From the NCBI GenBank assembly GCA_963377175.1, contig CAUJNA010000513.1, positions 909,338 through 973,337 of the forward strand: a stretch of 64,000 bases of DNA, read 5' to 3'. The notes under the pieces are model-generated. The model ran no database searches. It had not been told where the DNA came from and worked only from the letters and a program-made list of their open reading frames with translations. Below, one piece after another: positions 21,601 to 32,750 of the stretch (position 1 is the stretch's first letter; each line of letters starts with the position of its first letter). Origin of the DNA: Effrenium voratum (Eukaryota; Sar; Dinophyceae; Suessiales; Symbiodiniaceae). Both the position numbers and the translations under genes were made by a program.

Positions 21601-24600
21601 CTGCACGTCTTCGTGGGTTTGAAGCGCACCTGGGACATGAAGCTGGCGCTGGTGAACTCGCAGGGCATCAACGTGCTGAACTTGGCCATCTCCGGGCTGA
21701 TGCTGCTGACCTTCATGACCATCCACCTCTTCCAGCGCCTTGGAATTTGAGCCGGTTGAAGCGTGGTGTTCAACCTAAAAGCGGGTGGGATGGATTCGGT
21801 TGAAGCCAAAGAGAGAGGAATGGGGTGGTGTTCAACCTAAAACCGGGTGGCGGCCCTTACCTCAAAAGCTTTCAACGCAACAAATTGCCAGGGGGGCATC
21901 CCAAAAAGTTGGAGGGCGTGGATGTAGGAAAGCCCGGCCCCTTGAAAGTAGTGGAATCCGCTTGAAAGTCACCGAGTGGTCATGAGATCAACTACCTCTT
22001 CAATGGGTTGGTTGGTGCTCAGCCCAAACAGGGTGGAGTTATGCCCCAAAAAAGCTTGCATTCCCCCAACTTAGAAAGACCGGGGTTCCCCCACCTTCTC
22101 TTCCGGAGACTTGGAGGTCTGTGAAAATGGTCAAGGGTCAAAATTGGAATTTGGACCCCAAAACGGTGGTTGTCCTTTGGGTCTTCCTTGGAACCAAGGG
22201 TGAAAAAGGCTGCGCACCCTTTTTCTCTTTGTGGTTTGGTTTCCCCTAAGATGCAGAGGCAACCAAAGACGATCTTTGGAGAAAACATCCAGGAACGTGG
22301 GTCCCTAAGGGAAACCAACGCTTTGCGAGGTTGTTTAAGCAAGAATATGGCGGAAGATGTGGTTTTCGGTTGTTAGTTTCTGTGAGTGGCCAAGGGAAGC
22401 CCCTTGATTGTGACAAAGTCCTGGGGGGGTGAATCACGGGGATTTGTGTAAAGTCAATCCAGGAACAGTCGCGAAAATCGGATCTTTTGAAGGCCAAAGC
22501 CCGTTCTCAAGCAGACCTTCAGGAAACCCAAGCCATTCACCCAGTTCTTGCAACACAGGGGGTACCTTCCACGACAAGACTTCAATAGCGACGAAAACAA
22601 AAATAGCAGCAATAAATAATTGAGCTTCATACCACGACAAATAAAAAAGGTTCATACCACGAAACAGATTTTGGTCCATACGGCTGTTCCAAAGAACATG
22701 TGTTTTGCATTCTTGGGGTCCGAAAAGTACAAAACACACGTTCTTTGAATCAAGCGTCCATTGTTGGAAGAAGGGAAGAAGGAAGAAGGAAGGAAACAGG
22801 AGAAGGAGGGAGGCCTGTTTCAAAGAAGGAATGATCCGCTTTTTGAGCTTATCGTGATTATTATTATTTGTTCGTAGTAAGAAAAATAATTCCGAGTCGT
22901 GGTAGGAACAATTTCTGTCGTGGTTGGAAAGCTGTTGTGAAGCGTGGTTGGTGCACCCCCTCATTCTTGCAAGGATGTTACAATTCGGAAGGACACAATC
23001 CCCATAGCTGATCACTATACCCGTTTTCCAGGTGAAGCTGCTTCTTTGGTGGGCTACCCACCTAGTGCCTCACTTGGGTATGTGACGTCATGTGAGTGTG
23101 GCTTAGGGAACCCTCAAAAAGGGCGGTGTCCCTTTAGTTTTCAATTCAAAATAAGCCCCAAAACAGGCGCCCTCCGCCCCAAACAAAAACCAACCAGCCG
23201 AGTGGCGCGAGCGGAGGTTCCGCTTCGGTGACACGGATCAATTCGGGCCTTACTACGTGCGCCCACCTCCCTACTTGATCAACTTCTGGGGCATTTTGTC
23301 GCTGAACCTCTTCTGGACCCAGGCGTGATCTTAACAAAAAGCCTCTGTTTAGGTATTAGTTGGTTTGTTTGGGGAATTCGAACCCCTTGTTCTTGTGGTT
23401 AAATGGAAAAACACCCCAACCAAGCCACCAAACCAAACCACTTTGGGGTAAGGTCATTTGTGCGGCACGTTTAAGATGTTGTTCTTAGCGGGGTCGATCG
23501 CTTGCACCAAAGCATGTGGAATTTGGGGGTTGATCAAAAGGTCCTTCCATTACATGTAGTAATTGAGGAAATCCACAAACAAGATGATATTTCTCACTAA
23601 ATCGGAAGCATTATCCTTGGTCGTTTGGGGGCCAAGACCGTACGGCTTACCCAACCTAAGGGGACCATCAGGACATTCTGGGCGACCAGACCCCATATAG
23701 AAACCTCACAGATTTGGGCTGAAGCACCTCTCATGCTTCGATAAACGGCCCAAGCTGAGCCTTGCTCCAAGTCCATTGAGATAAGAAACACATGGTTCTT
23801 GCACGGACCAAATTTCGACCCCGAGGTCTCTGGAGAAACCGTTTTCTTTGCTTTGGCTGCATTCAGTTCATGGTTGTTCTCTTGCGACCTTGAGAACACG
23901 TGGGGCCATCCTAGGGAATGCTCAGAGAGCTTTCATGGCGAAGGTCCCAGAAAGTCGGATTGATCGGACATTGGAAATGCAAAGCAACCGCCTGCCTTTC
24001 CCTTGGCAGCTGGCAGGACACATCCATCGAGCCGGTGGGCGTCAGAGACATCTACGCCTTTCGTCCAGGGTTCTGCGCATGCTTCAAGACCGCCAGGCTC
24101 TGCCACATATTGAGTGGTCGTTTTAGGAGGCACTCCAAAGGGGGGGGGTGATCGCTTAATTAGATCGACACTGCGATTGTCTTCAGGGCGGACCAGGAAG
24201 CCAAGAAGCCATTCTGACGAGTGGGTGGTTTACAAAAAAGTCGTCAAGAAAGTTGTCCAGGCCTTGGTGTCATGTTCTCTCTCGACCAGCTATTGGAGCT
24301 TGCCACGGGGTCGGATCAGTCGCTCCAACGGATCGTTTTATTTTGAGTTGAGCCTTCCAACTTGGCATGCTCTGATGGTACCCTTGTTCAATATTTGCTT
24401 CATGGGAAGCCAGAGGGGAATGGTATGGGCTTTGACCTTGCTTGCCCCTTTGTGGGTTCCCATGTTTTTGTTAAGGTGCTTAAAAGTATTCAACCTGTGA
24501 TTTCTCATTCCCAGATCAAACTTTCGCTTTGTTTGGACCATGTTTTGGCCAGGCTCTGCCGGTGATCCCTTCGATGTATGGTTCCCTAAGTTGGGCCACT

Positions 24601-27432
24601 GAGTGCGTGGCTCTCCATCACTTTGAGCGAAGGCAGCCGTTGGAAATCCGAGGCCTTAGAGTTCCAGATCTTCAAGAACCCCCTGCGCCCTGATCGGATG
24701 CGAGAAGCAAAGGGCCCTCGTTGATGGTTGTTCTTTTTCCCGAGGCATGGGCATGTGTTCTGTTGTTTCTTTTTTTGTAGCTTGTTCCACGATGTAAACG
24801 GAAACATGGGCTGGGCTTTGTGTTTTCTTCCATGGTCCAAACGGAAGAAGGACAGCCACAATGTATTTTGGGGGGGCCCCTAATTCGACGCATAGAATCC
24901 AAATGTTTGTGTCCGAAGTGGTCACTGTTCCTTTTTTGAGCATGACACGAGTCCCCTTTAAGCGCGCAAATTTCCATCCTGGGAAAGGAATGCGCGAAAT
25001 GATTTTATGTTTCCCTGTGCCCATCAAATTAGCCCTTCGAGTTTGATCCGCCCTTTTCAGAAGCTGATTTGGCGGAGACGTGTTCTCCATTTAGTTGATT
25101 CCGCGTATTCTGGTCGTCCTTTTTGTCTCCCCAATTGTGTTTGGTTTTGAGTTGACTCTGTACCACCAAGAGGAGTTTTCTTGCCAGGTGGTCCTTGTTC
25201 TACATCTTCTACAACAGAAAGCTATTGGAAGCTAAGGTTGCAACTGGTTTGAAAGGGCAGCCTTCCAAACAGATCGGATTTCCTATGCCATTCTTGAAAA
25301 GAATCACATGGCTGTGGGTCAAATCTAATGGTACCATTCCACCCATTTTAGTCTATTTTAGTGGGGATTGGGATGTTCACTGGGGGTACTGATTTTGACT
25401 CATGGCCACATGGGTAAGAACAACATCCAAGAATTCCCATTCGCTGACCTGCGGCAACCATCCCTAGTGATAGTTTCTGCTGGCCAAGTTAGACGAACAG
25501 TTTGGGATCTAAAAACATCCCCTTAAGTTTTGAGCTTTTCCGGGCTTAGTGGTAGTTTCTACTACACTACCCTCACTCCCACTAACATGGCACTTGATAG
25601 AGGGTCCCTTGAAAAGAAAATTGATCTTCCAGGTGCCCTCCCACAGATGCTATGTTTGTGGGAGGAAGGCTAGGGGATCCATGGGTTGCAAAGATGTGAG
25701 GTGGTCCATGTTCTACATCTTCTCGGTGGTGATCTTCATGATCCACGCCTGCCTGGGCTGGAAGAAGGTGACCCCGGTGCTGGGCATCCCGCGGGGCCAC
25801 ATCGCAAAGGTGGAGATGATCGGCTACGCCATCATGATTGCCACACGGTTTCAGCAACAAAAATCCAGTCGGGTAGATGAAGGTTAGTAAGGGACAACCA
25901 AGATGCCTTGATTCTTTACATGGTAAAATGGTGCACCATTTTAGTATCAGGTTTTGCTGACTGCCGTGAGGTGGGTATCGCTCATGTCTTTCGGTTTCTT
26001 GGGGGCTCGGCAGTTCCCGGTGGTTTGGCGAAGTGTCCAAATTGGAAAGCCCCCAAAAGGAACGCCTCAACTTCCATGTTGGAGGGGGTCCCATACCCCA
26101 AAAAAGACGAGCCCATTTGGGTTTGGTCATGGGGGGTTCTCTGGATTTCCATCGGACACATCGCACAAGGGAAAACGAGACTCGGACCTTTCCTTGGGCT
26201 CCTTCTGGCTTCCGGTCCCACAGAACGAAGCAGGGCGGTTGCCCGGTTGCCTCGGGGTTCTTGGGTGTAGCTCCTTTTTCAGGCTGGACCTCCCCAAAAA
26301 AATGGATTTCTTCGGGGGGTTTTCCTGTTGGTGGCCCTGTAAAACCACCAACAAAAAGGGGGGTACCGAGGCTCAAGAAAAGATGAGCCAGCCTCTTAGG
26401 GAAAATCATCTCCGGGTTGCTTCGGGATTTGGGTGTTCCTTGCTCCTTGTGGTTTTCTGAGGATTCCTTGGCTCGATGGTTTGCTGAGAGGTTTCTTGCT
26501 GGGATCGTCCTTGGTGTGGCTTCTTGGATTCCTATCTCAGATGGTCTTTGAGGATGGGTCCGGGCTTAAATTCCTGTTGCTTTCAGGCTTCCATCATGCA
26601 GAGCACATGCACACATTCCTCGGAATTCATATCGCTTCCACTACCAGAACCATTGAAGCTGCTATAATTCGATATAATTTGTCAAGTATATGCCAAGTTC
26701 CGCTGATTCTTAAAATAAAATCTCCAGCTGCGGTTTTTGTATCCCTTTGGTTTTCCCCTTTAGTTTACAACATTATAGCGGAAAGCGGACTACTTCTTGC
26801 ATGGCCCCTCCAGATCTGATCTATAGAAGAGGGATCATAGAGTGCCCCGTATTTTTCATGTTTGAAAGGGAGGTGAATGTAGAAACACGAACATGTTCTT
26901 TAAGCTGTCCCTTTCAGAAATGTATGTTTCATCTTTGAAAATGATGTGAATAGAAGAACTCATATTCTTTAAGCTGTCCCTTTAAGGATGTGAATAAGTC
27001 TGCCTATGTTGTGGCGCGAGCTCACCGATCCGGGGTATAACGAGCTAAAGCCATGATAAAGGTTCTTTACTCGAGGATCCACTTCTTAATTCAACTTCTA
27101 CATTTTTAGGCAACATTCACGGAGCTTGATTTGTTTTGTATGAAGCACATCGCAGATGGCCCTTACTGCTCGGCCCATTGTTTTTTTCTCTAGCCTTTCT
27201 AATCTTTGAAAGGGAGGTTAATATATTTAAACAACAAATATAGAACTAAAAAGGAACAACCACATCTTCTTCAAGCTTCCCTGTCATTCCGATGTTTTGG
27301 TTTCACCTGCTCAGCCCGTTTCTTGTTGTTGTTTTTTGAGAAGCCGAGGTCATGGGCCTGGTCTACATCTCCTTCCCCCTCTACGTCATGGCCACCTCCC
27401 CCTTCAGCGGCTACGAGGACAGCATCCAGGCC
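11347..27432 (+). CDS. Fused fumarate reductase - cytochrome b5 x2 - cytochrome b558 gene (3' part, about 18 exons)
   Basis: Exons joined by protein continuity: 11347-11423, 12602-12649, 13229-13317, 13524-13612, 14001-14146, 15096-15234, 16496-16630, 17574-17705, 18123-18216, 19082-19152, 19649-19758, 20252-20354, 21577-21734, 23218-23322, 24017-24055, 24653-24684, 25701-25839 and 27349-27432. All are in frame across each junction. Order of modules: the end of a FAD-binding fumarate reductase, a Gly-rich linker, b5 domain 1, a long Gly/Ala linker, b5 domain 2, an Ala/Pro linker, then five membrane helices of succinate dehydrogenase b558 type. The likely reaction is electron transfer between a membrane quinol pool and fumarate in a mitochondrial or other organelle membrane. 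The 5' exons are not in the window, and the 3' end may include one more exon. I do not know this domain order from a described enzyme. Confidence 0.75.
14001..15234 (+). CDS. Module: cytochrome b5 domain 1 plus Gly-rich linker
   Basis: Exons 14001-14146 and 15096-15234 give a b5 domain starting [18 protein letters not shown], with the first heme-ligand motif EHPGGE and, across the intron, the second ligand in [15 protein letters not shown]. The HPGG ... IHPPD layout is that of the b5 domain of flavocytochrome b2. The preceding exon (13524-13612) supplies a Gly-rich linker ending ITMSD. The tail of 15096-15234 is a run of Gly, Ala and Val residues ending GGIPMEE, leading directly into the second b5 copy. 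The donor after 14146 is GA. Confidence 0.8.
16496..17705 (+). CDS. Module: cytochrome b5 domain 2 plus Ala/Pro linker
   Basis: Exon 16496-16630 repeats the first b5 exon with two synonymous base differences over about 135 bp (a third-position A/G before the GE of the heme loop, and CTG/TTG). Exon 17574-17705 repeats the second half ([17 protein letters not shown]) but then diverges to an Ala/Pro/Gly linker ending APARK. Both heme-ligand histidines are present. The polypyrimidine sequence before the acceptor also resembles that of copy 1, so the duplication included intron flank. The donors after 16630 and 17705 read GA. Confidence 0.8.
18123..27432 (+). CDS. Module: cytochrome b558-type (SdhC-like) membrane domain
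   Basis: An entry segment (18123-18216, with [17 protein letters not shown]) leads to a hydrophobic stretch (19082-19152). Helix I ends [20 protein letters not shown] (19649-20354), helix II contains [14 protein letters not shown] and helix [20 protein letters not shown] (21577-23322), helix [20 protein letters not shown] (25701-25839), and helix V runs from MIGYAIMI into [13 protein letters not shown] (27349-27432). The b558 family of succinate dehydrogenases has five helices with two b hemes held by four histidines in helices I-IV and the motifs HLxGNL, HLxxFRFG and DIY...NPxxxxFY; all are matched here, including VRDIYA. This is the membrane anchor and quinone-side domain. It normally is a separate subunit. 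Confidence 0.75.
25188..25213 (+). other. Duplicated exon start (decoy exon)
   Basis: GTGGTCCTTGTTCTACATCT and the next bases, preceded by TTGCCAG, match the first about 24 bases of the real helix IV exon at 25701 with one mismatch, then diverge. It looks like a partial exon duplication with its own acceptor. Confidence 0.55.
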
Positions 27433-30400
27433 GAGGGCTGGCCGCATCTGAGGGAAACCGAGGAAACGGGGAGCAGCAACGAGGAGAGGCAACAAGGCAC
27501 CAAGGAAATAGGTCACTCAAGCAAAATGACAACAAGAGACCAAGCGACCTAAGGCAGCAAACAAAGTTCAAGCACCAACCAAGCAACGAAATGGCTGACT
27601 CACCAGCGAACGAAAAAGAACCAACAGCCCAACAGACAATTACACACAAACAATCAAAAAGCCCACCCGTCAGTTTGTGGAAAAGCACTCACCCAAGCTC
27701 GGAATCTTCTGGGGAGGGTCCCAGGTGCGGGTGAGATCCCTCGGGGATTGTCTGCGCAGGGCTGCTTTTTTTGTTTCTTTGGGGTGGAAACAAAAGGGGA
27801 AGCGAAGGCCATGTTGCGGGTGCCCCTATGTGAAGACCGACCAATGTGTAATCATTGCCAAATATCGGCTTGACGACTGCAAAGGATGTCCCCTCCTGCG
27901 TGTTTTCAACATCGCCCTTTTCAAGTTGAAGGGAGCTTCCTCTGAGGATGTTTAAGGGGAACGGGGTAACCTGATGAAAGAGAAACCAAACGGAGGTTGT
28001 TTGACCTTGTTTAAGCAGTTTGGCGGTTTGCAGAATCCATCTTCCTTTATTGCATGCTCTATTTCACATTCAAGGTTCGTCAGATACATAGGGTTGCCGG
28101 AATCAAAACATATTCCTAGCTGGGGTTAAAAGATGATGGGGCAACATTTGGCGCCCACCAGAAGCGTCCCCTCAAGAACGGTCTTCAAGCTACCTCCCGC
28201 CATAGGTTCCATGTTCATTGGCGGGGCTTCCGTGTTTTCACCGCGATCCAGGCTCCCGGAAGGGTCGAATGAGACCCGACGAGACGAGTTGCGACCTGCG
28301 AGCGGCATGTAGCTTTCGTCAGCTGTGCCGATCAACGGATTTCAGGGCCCTTGGGCTGTTGTGAGCTGGGGGCGTGGATGTGTCCGAACCGGGGAACCAC
28401 CTTTAACAATCTAAGGCAGGTCTCGGAAGAAAACTCAGTGTTGCAGTTGCCCCTTATGGTGCAATGTTTAGGTGGGAAGTACGCTGAGCCCTGAAAAAGG
28501 AGGGGTGGTTTGCCCGTTTTGAGACAGACCCACTTTTTGGAGGAGACTCCAAAGGCAGCCTCGGTTTGAGCGAACCGCTCGCTTGAAGCGGCGGCGCTCG
28601 CGTCTTTGCGAGAGACGTCTCTCGCATGCCGAAGGCATGGCAAGCAAGTTCTGAGAGCACATGACTTATGTATCCGCCAGGAGAAATGATGACAAGGAGT
28701 CCTGCGGGTGCTCTAAAATTCCACTGGAAGCCGCGAGTTGGATCAGAGGTTTCCCCGAAGGACCCAGGAAAAGAAAGGGAAGCAGTTCGCTGAAATCAGA
28801 GGCTGGTGAGCCACAAGGCAATCATTCTGAATGGTCCTGGTCACTGGATCAACACCGTAAGATCTGGTCAAAATGACGGTGGTCGGCGTTTTTGTGCTGG
28901 AAGCTTCCCCGGGAGTATCCCAAGAATCACAACCCCAGAGCTCAACCTTCCAAGCCTTGACAATATCAGGATTCAAGGGTAAAAGCTTGTGGAACAGTTT
29001 CCCGTGATTTCCGTTTCCCTTTCAGGGTGGCATTTTTCTACCTTGTGCCGATAAGGCCAAGTTTGGGAGCAGCCATATTCCATATGAAACCAACCACGAC
29101 AACCCGACAGAACCATCGGTTACCCATAGGATCACCTCTCACGTCCAGATTCGCTGTGGGGTTCGAGGGACCACCTTGGTTTGGGACCTTTGTTGAATTG
29201 TTTGGAACCAAACATAGGATGGAAAAGGATCACTTGTTGGACCATTTTGGTGCGATTTTTTTCGGCGTGATTTCAGTTGGCTGACAAAAGTTGGGCCAGA
29301 AACCAAACAACTAGGCGGTCCAATTTTGCGTGTTCCCCCAAGGAGCCCCTCCAAGGGTTGTTTTCAACATCACCTTGTCGCGTGTTTCTCAAAACAAGGA
29401 AACCGCCTCCCCTTTTGGCATGCTTCTAAGCCAAAAGCAAGCCACCTGAAGGGCTTCCGCTTTCGCTGAGTTTCCCTGGGGGGTTTGCGCCCACCGAGCC
29501 GAGCCGCCTGGCCGCAGGCCCCGATGCCCGAGAACTTCGGGGAGGAGGCGCCGGACTTCGACGCCGGGGAGGCCCCCACAGGCGCGCTGATTGAGCCGCG
29601 GATCTCCCGCGAGCCCGGAGATGGGCCGAGCGAGGGAGACGAAAAGAGCAGGGAACAGGGGCACACGAAGTTCCCAAAAGAAACTGGGGGATGGTGACCA
29701 GGTAATTAAGACACAAAGCCGAAGATGGCTAGTTGAGGGGTTCCGACCCGCAAGCCAAGGGGTGCTGCAGCAGCCACCATCATGTTGCCACGAACCACAA
29801 GACCCAAGGGTTACAGGGTTACTTGTGCGGGTTCTTTGTGCCCGGGAAAGTCCAACTCAAGTTTGGGGAATCGTGTACTCCGCTGATGTCTCTCTTGACA
29901 TGATTTGATGAGCTGAGGTCCACCAAAGATGGACCCCAATGTTCAAAACAAATGCAGCTTAGTTGAGGCCAATGGCGGAAGTACATGTCCTCTTTCCCAC
30001 AATCATGGACATGGAATCTTTTCAAGAGGATGGTCGTCTTCCAAAATCCTCCTGTCAGCTTCTTTTGTTGCAACCGGGTCGCCACACACGGAAGTGCACA
30101 GGAACACTCACTAAGAGGGAAAAAGGTCTTTCACAGTGGGGCGTGTGCACAAAAAACATATTTTTTGGTTGGAGGCTAGTCCAACTGGGCTTGTCTGTGT
30201 TTAAGCCCCAGTATTCCCTTTTGTGCACACAAACCATATAGGCCATATAGGTTTTCCGGTTCTTTTGGCTGGCCTCGGGACACCAAGTGGAACGCCGAAA
30301 TTTAGTTCTCCGAGCTCCAAAGCTACAAAAGCGCCAGGCGAAGTGGAGCCGGAGTCGGACCAGTCCGCAGGGAAGCCTCAGCATCGCTCGCAAGTCTCAC

Positions 30401-32750
30401 AAATTCTCTAGGTCCCCCAAGGTGCCCTTTTAAACCCGTTTTTGGTTGGGAGGGTTCCCCTAGAATAGACTACAGAAAAGGGTAGCCTTATTCTAACCTC
30501 TTTAGTAGAGGACCTAGTCGCTCTGGGGTTGCAGTGCGCTCGGTAATAAGTTGTTTTCCTTTTTTTGGGGCTCAGTGGAAAAAAGTCGTGGATTCTCTCC
30601 GAAAAGTTGAAGGCCTGAAGATCCAATCAAGTCACACATTCTAGAACCCTTGTGTTTCCGACCTCATTGATCAATCTGCAATGGTGTCACACGGGTCCCT
30701 TGTGGTTTTGCACAGCAAAAGATTATTTTGTCAATTCAGGTGACCCTTAGTTTATGGTTTGGAGGTTTGAACCCCTGGCTTCTTGTAGAGGATAAATGGG
30801 AGACCCCTCCTTATCAACGAGGGAAGCTAATCAATCGTTTCAGATCAAGTGAGTTCAGCCAAAACTTCATAGGACCCATTGTTGGTCAGCTTGAACCTGT
30901 TGGTTTTTTGGCTGGCCCATTCTGCCCTGCAAACGTCCTTTGAGCAACATATGTTCAGATAACCAGACCCTGGACCCATAAGGGCAAGAAAGAGATTTGG
31001 TGAAACAAGCATAGTTGACTTCACTGTTGGCATGTTTTTAGGTTTGTAGGTGTTTTTTGTTCTATTCATTTTTGTGGGGGGGTGGGGGGGGGGGGGGGCG
31101 CAGAAAGCAAAAAGTGGTTGGCCACCATACCAAGGGTTGTAGTAGTCATGTTCAGTCAAGTTGGCCCAAACCTGGAAGCTATCCGAATCTTGAAGCTCTT
31201 GGCAACTGGTGACAGTTTCCGACTGATAGCTGATCGGCTCAGTCGTGGCCTCAGTTAAATAGGTACCTGCGATTACCTGCGCATTGGCCCTCAAACTGAC
31301 GCATCACCTTCCGGGTGGATTGTCCTTTTCCAGATGTTTCGGGCGGCTCTGTGTCTCCTTAGCCTGGGGGGAAGTTGCCCCCAAACTGGTTGCGTCAACT
31401 TTAAAGCGAACCAACACATGTCATCTATAGATACTGGAGACATCAACCCAATGGGGCCACTTGGCCCCATTGGTGTGCCACAATCAAAGTTACCGCCCTG
31501 AGTGGTAGCTTCACGACTTTTATCATCCCCAGAAAGTCATTTGACTATCAGGTGAGTGCGACTGAGATGAGAGTCAACAATCAATAGCGTTGTCCTCCAG
31601 AACATGACAAACTGACAAACCCTAGTTTGAAAGGGGCGACAACAACCCCATGCTCTTGATTCAGGCGTTTGTCTCGCTTGGTCACTTCTCATGATTGCCC
31701 AACCCCTGCTGTATTCGCAACCAACTGGCAGTTCTTTGCCGCAAAGGAAACGCCCACAAAACCAAGCAAAGACAACATGAGAAGTGTCGACTCAAGCTTT
31801 GACAATTCTGATTCCCAACAAATTACCCAAACCGATTCCCAACATCCGCCGATTTCAGCGCCACGAAGCTTGCCCGTCGATGTCCAGCGGGGCTCAAGTT
31901 CGTGCTGCTTCGCGCACCCTCACATTCGCGTGCCATTTGCGTCAGGCGATTCGCACGGGTCGGAACCAGTGTGTTGAAAGAATCAGCTCCTGGTCCCACG
32001 GAAAAACACGTGTCTGAATCAACTAGTTGGTGGTTTGCTTGAAATGAAAACCGCAAGAAGGTTGTTTTGAAGTGTTTCTCACTTCTGCCAATGTCGTGTG
32101 CAGCTTGGAACTCACTTTTTCTTGGCAAGGATGTCCCGGCGGCTTTGGTGAGATTTACCAGGTACTTAATCAGTTGGTTGGCCAGGTCACCTGGGTGGGC
32201 AATAGTTCCAGCAGAACGCTGCCTCAGTTCCCCCCCCCCCCCCCCCCAGAGTGGTCCAAAGGGTCAGTTTCCCTTCCCCGTTGGGACGTCCATGGTCACT
32301 AAGTGTTCCCACTGTGCCATAGCACCTCCCCTAGGAGTTTGTCTTTGCCAAGGCCCCTAATGTGGTAGGAGGCATTTGGCAGCGCCTACAAGCCCTTATG
32401 GCTTTTGTGGTAGTTCATCTGCTAAAGATATGGTAATTCCGATTAAAACCTGTATAACCTATCACCATGTTGGTAGAACCCAAAGTCGGGCAAAACGGGC
32501 GCTGCTCATTTGGGTTTGTTGTCTGACCACAACTCCAATCAGAAATCTCTCTGCTCTTTAAGCCCACAAGGCGGACCCCGCATCAAAGCGCACTGGGCGA
32601 CCCTTGGGCCCCTAGGATCACTCCATTTTCCCGAGAAGCCAGAAGACGATGGAGATGCTTCTGGCAAGACCACATGTCTCCTTTCGGGGCGGATGATTTG
32701 CGCCCACAGTCCTAGAAACGGGGATCGTAGGGGCGCACCCGGCAGGCGCG
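27433..32750. other. Intergenic region between the two host genes
   Basis: Apart from the candidate exon at 29518 I see no coding sequence. It contains a sequence near 30765-30800 (GAACCCCTGGCTTCTTGTAG) similar to the direct repeats in the intron at 14.35 kb, and a G-run at 31076-31099. No promoter element can be named; dinoflagellate promoters lack a usable TATA signature. Confidence 0.5.
29518..29600 (+). CDS. Candidate last exon of the fused gene (uncertain)
   Basis: After a CCGCAG acceptor a GC-rich frame reads APMPENFGEEAPDFDAGEAP. It has host-exon composition and can be joined in frame to the end of exon 27349-27432 (donor GA) as an acidic C-terminal tail. It could instead be the first exon of another gene (the GEEAPDF string resembles the start of peroxiredoxins). 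I could not decide. Confidence 0.3.

Larger units (their letters stand above)
11424..27348. other. Introns of the fused redox gene
   Basis: Introns are 0.2-1.6 kb long. Besides coding exons they hold: two direct repeats with CCCCTGCTTC and GGGAAA cores at about 14284-14330 and 14345-14397; a T-run at 15605-15636; a TA tract at 17176-17195; an AG tract at 17409-17432; a tandem 10-mer AAACGAGCCG at about 19575-19635; a GA tract at 21367-21392; and an exon-like duplicate at 25188. No genes are seen on either strand inside them. Confidence 0.6.
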
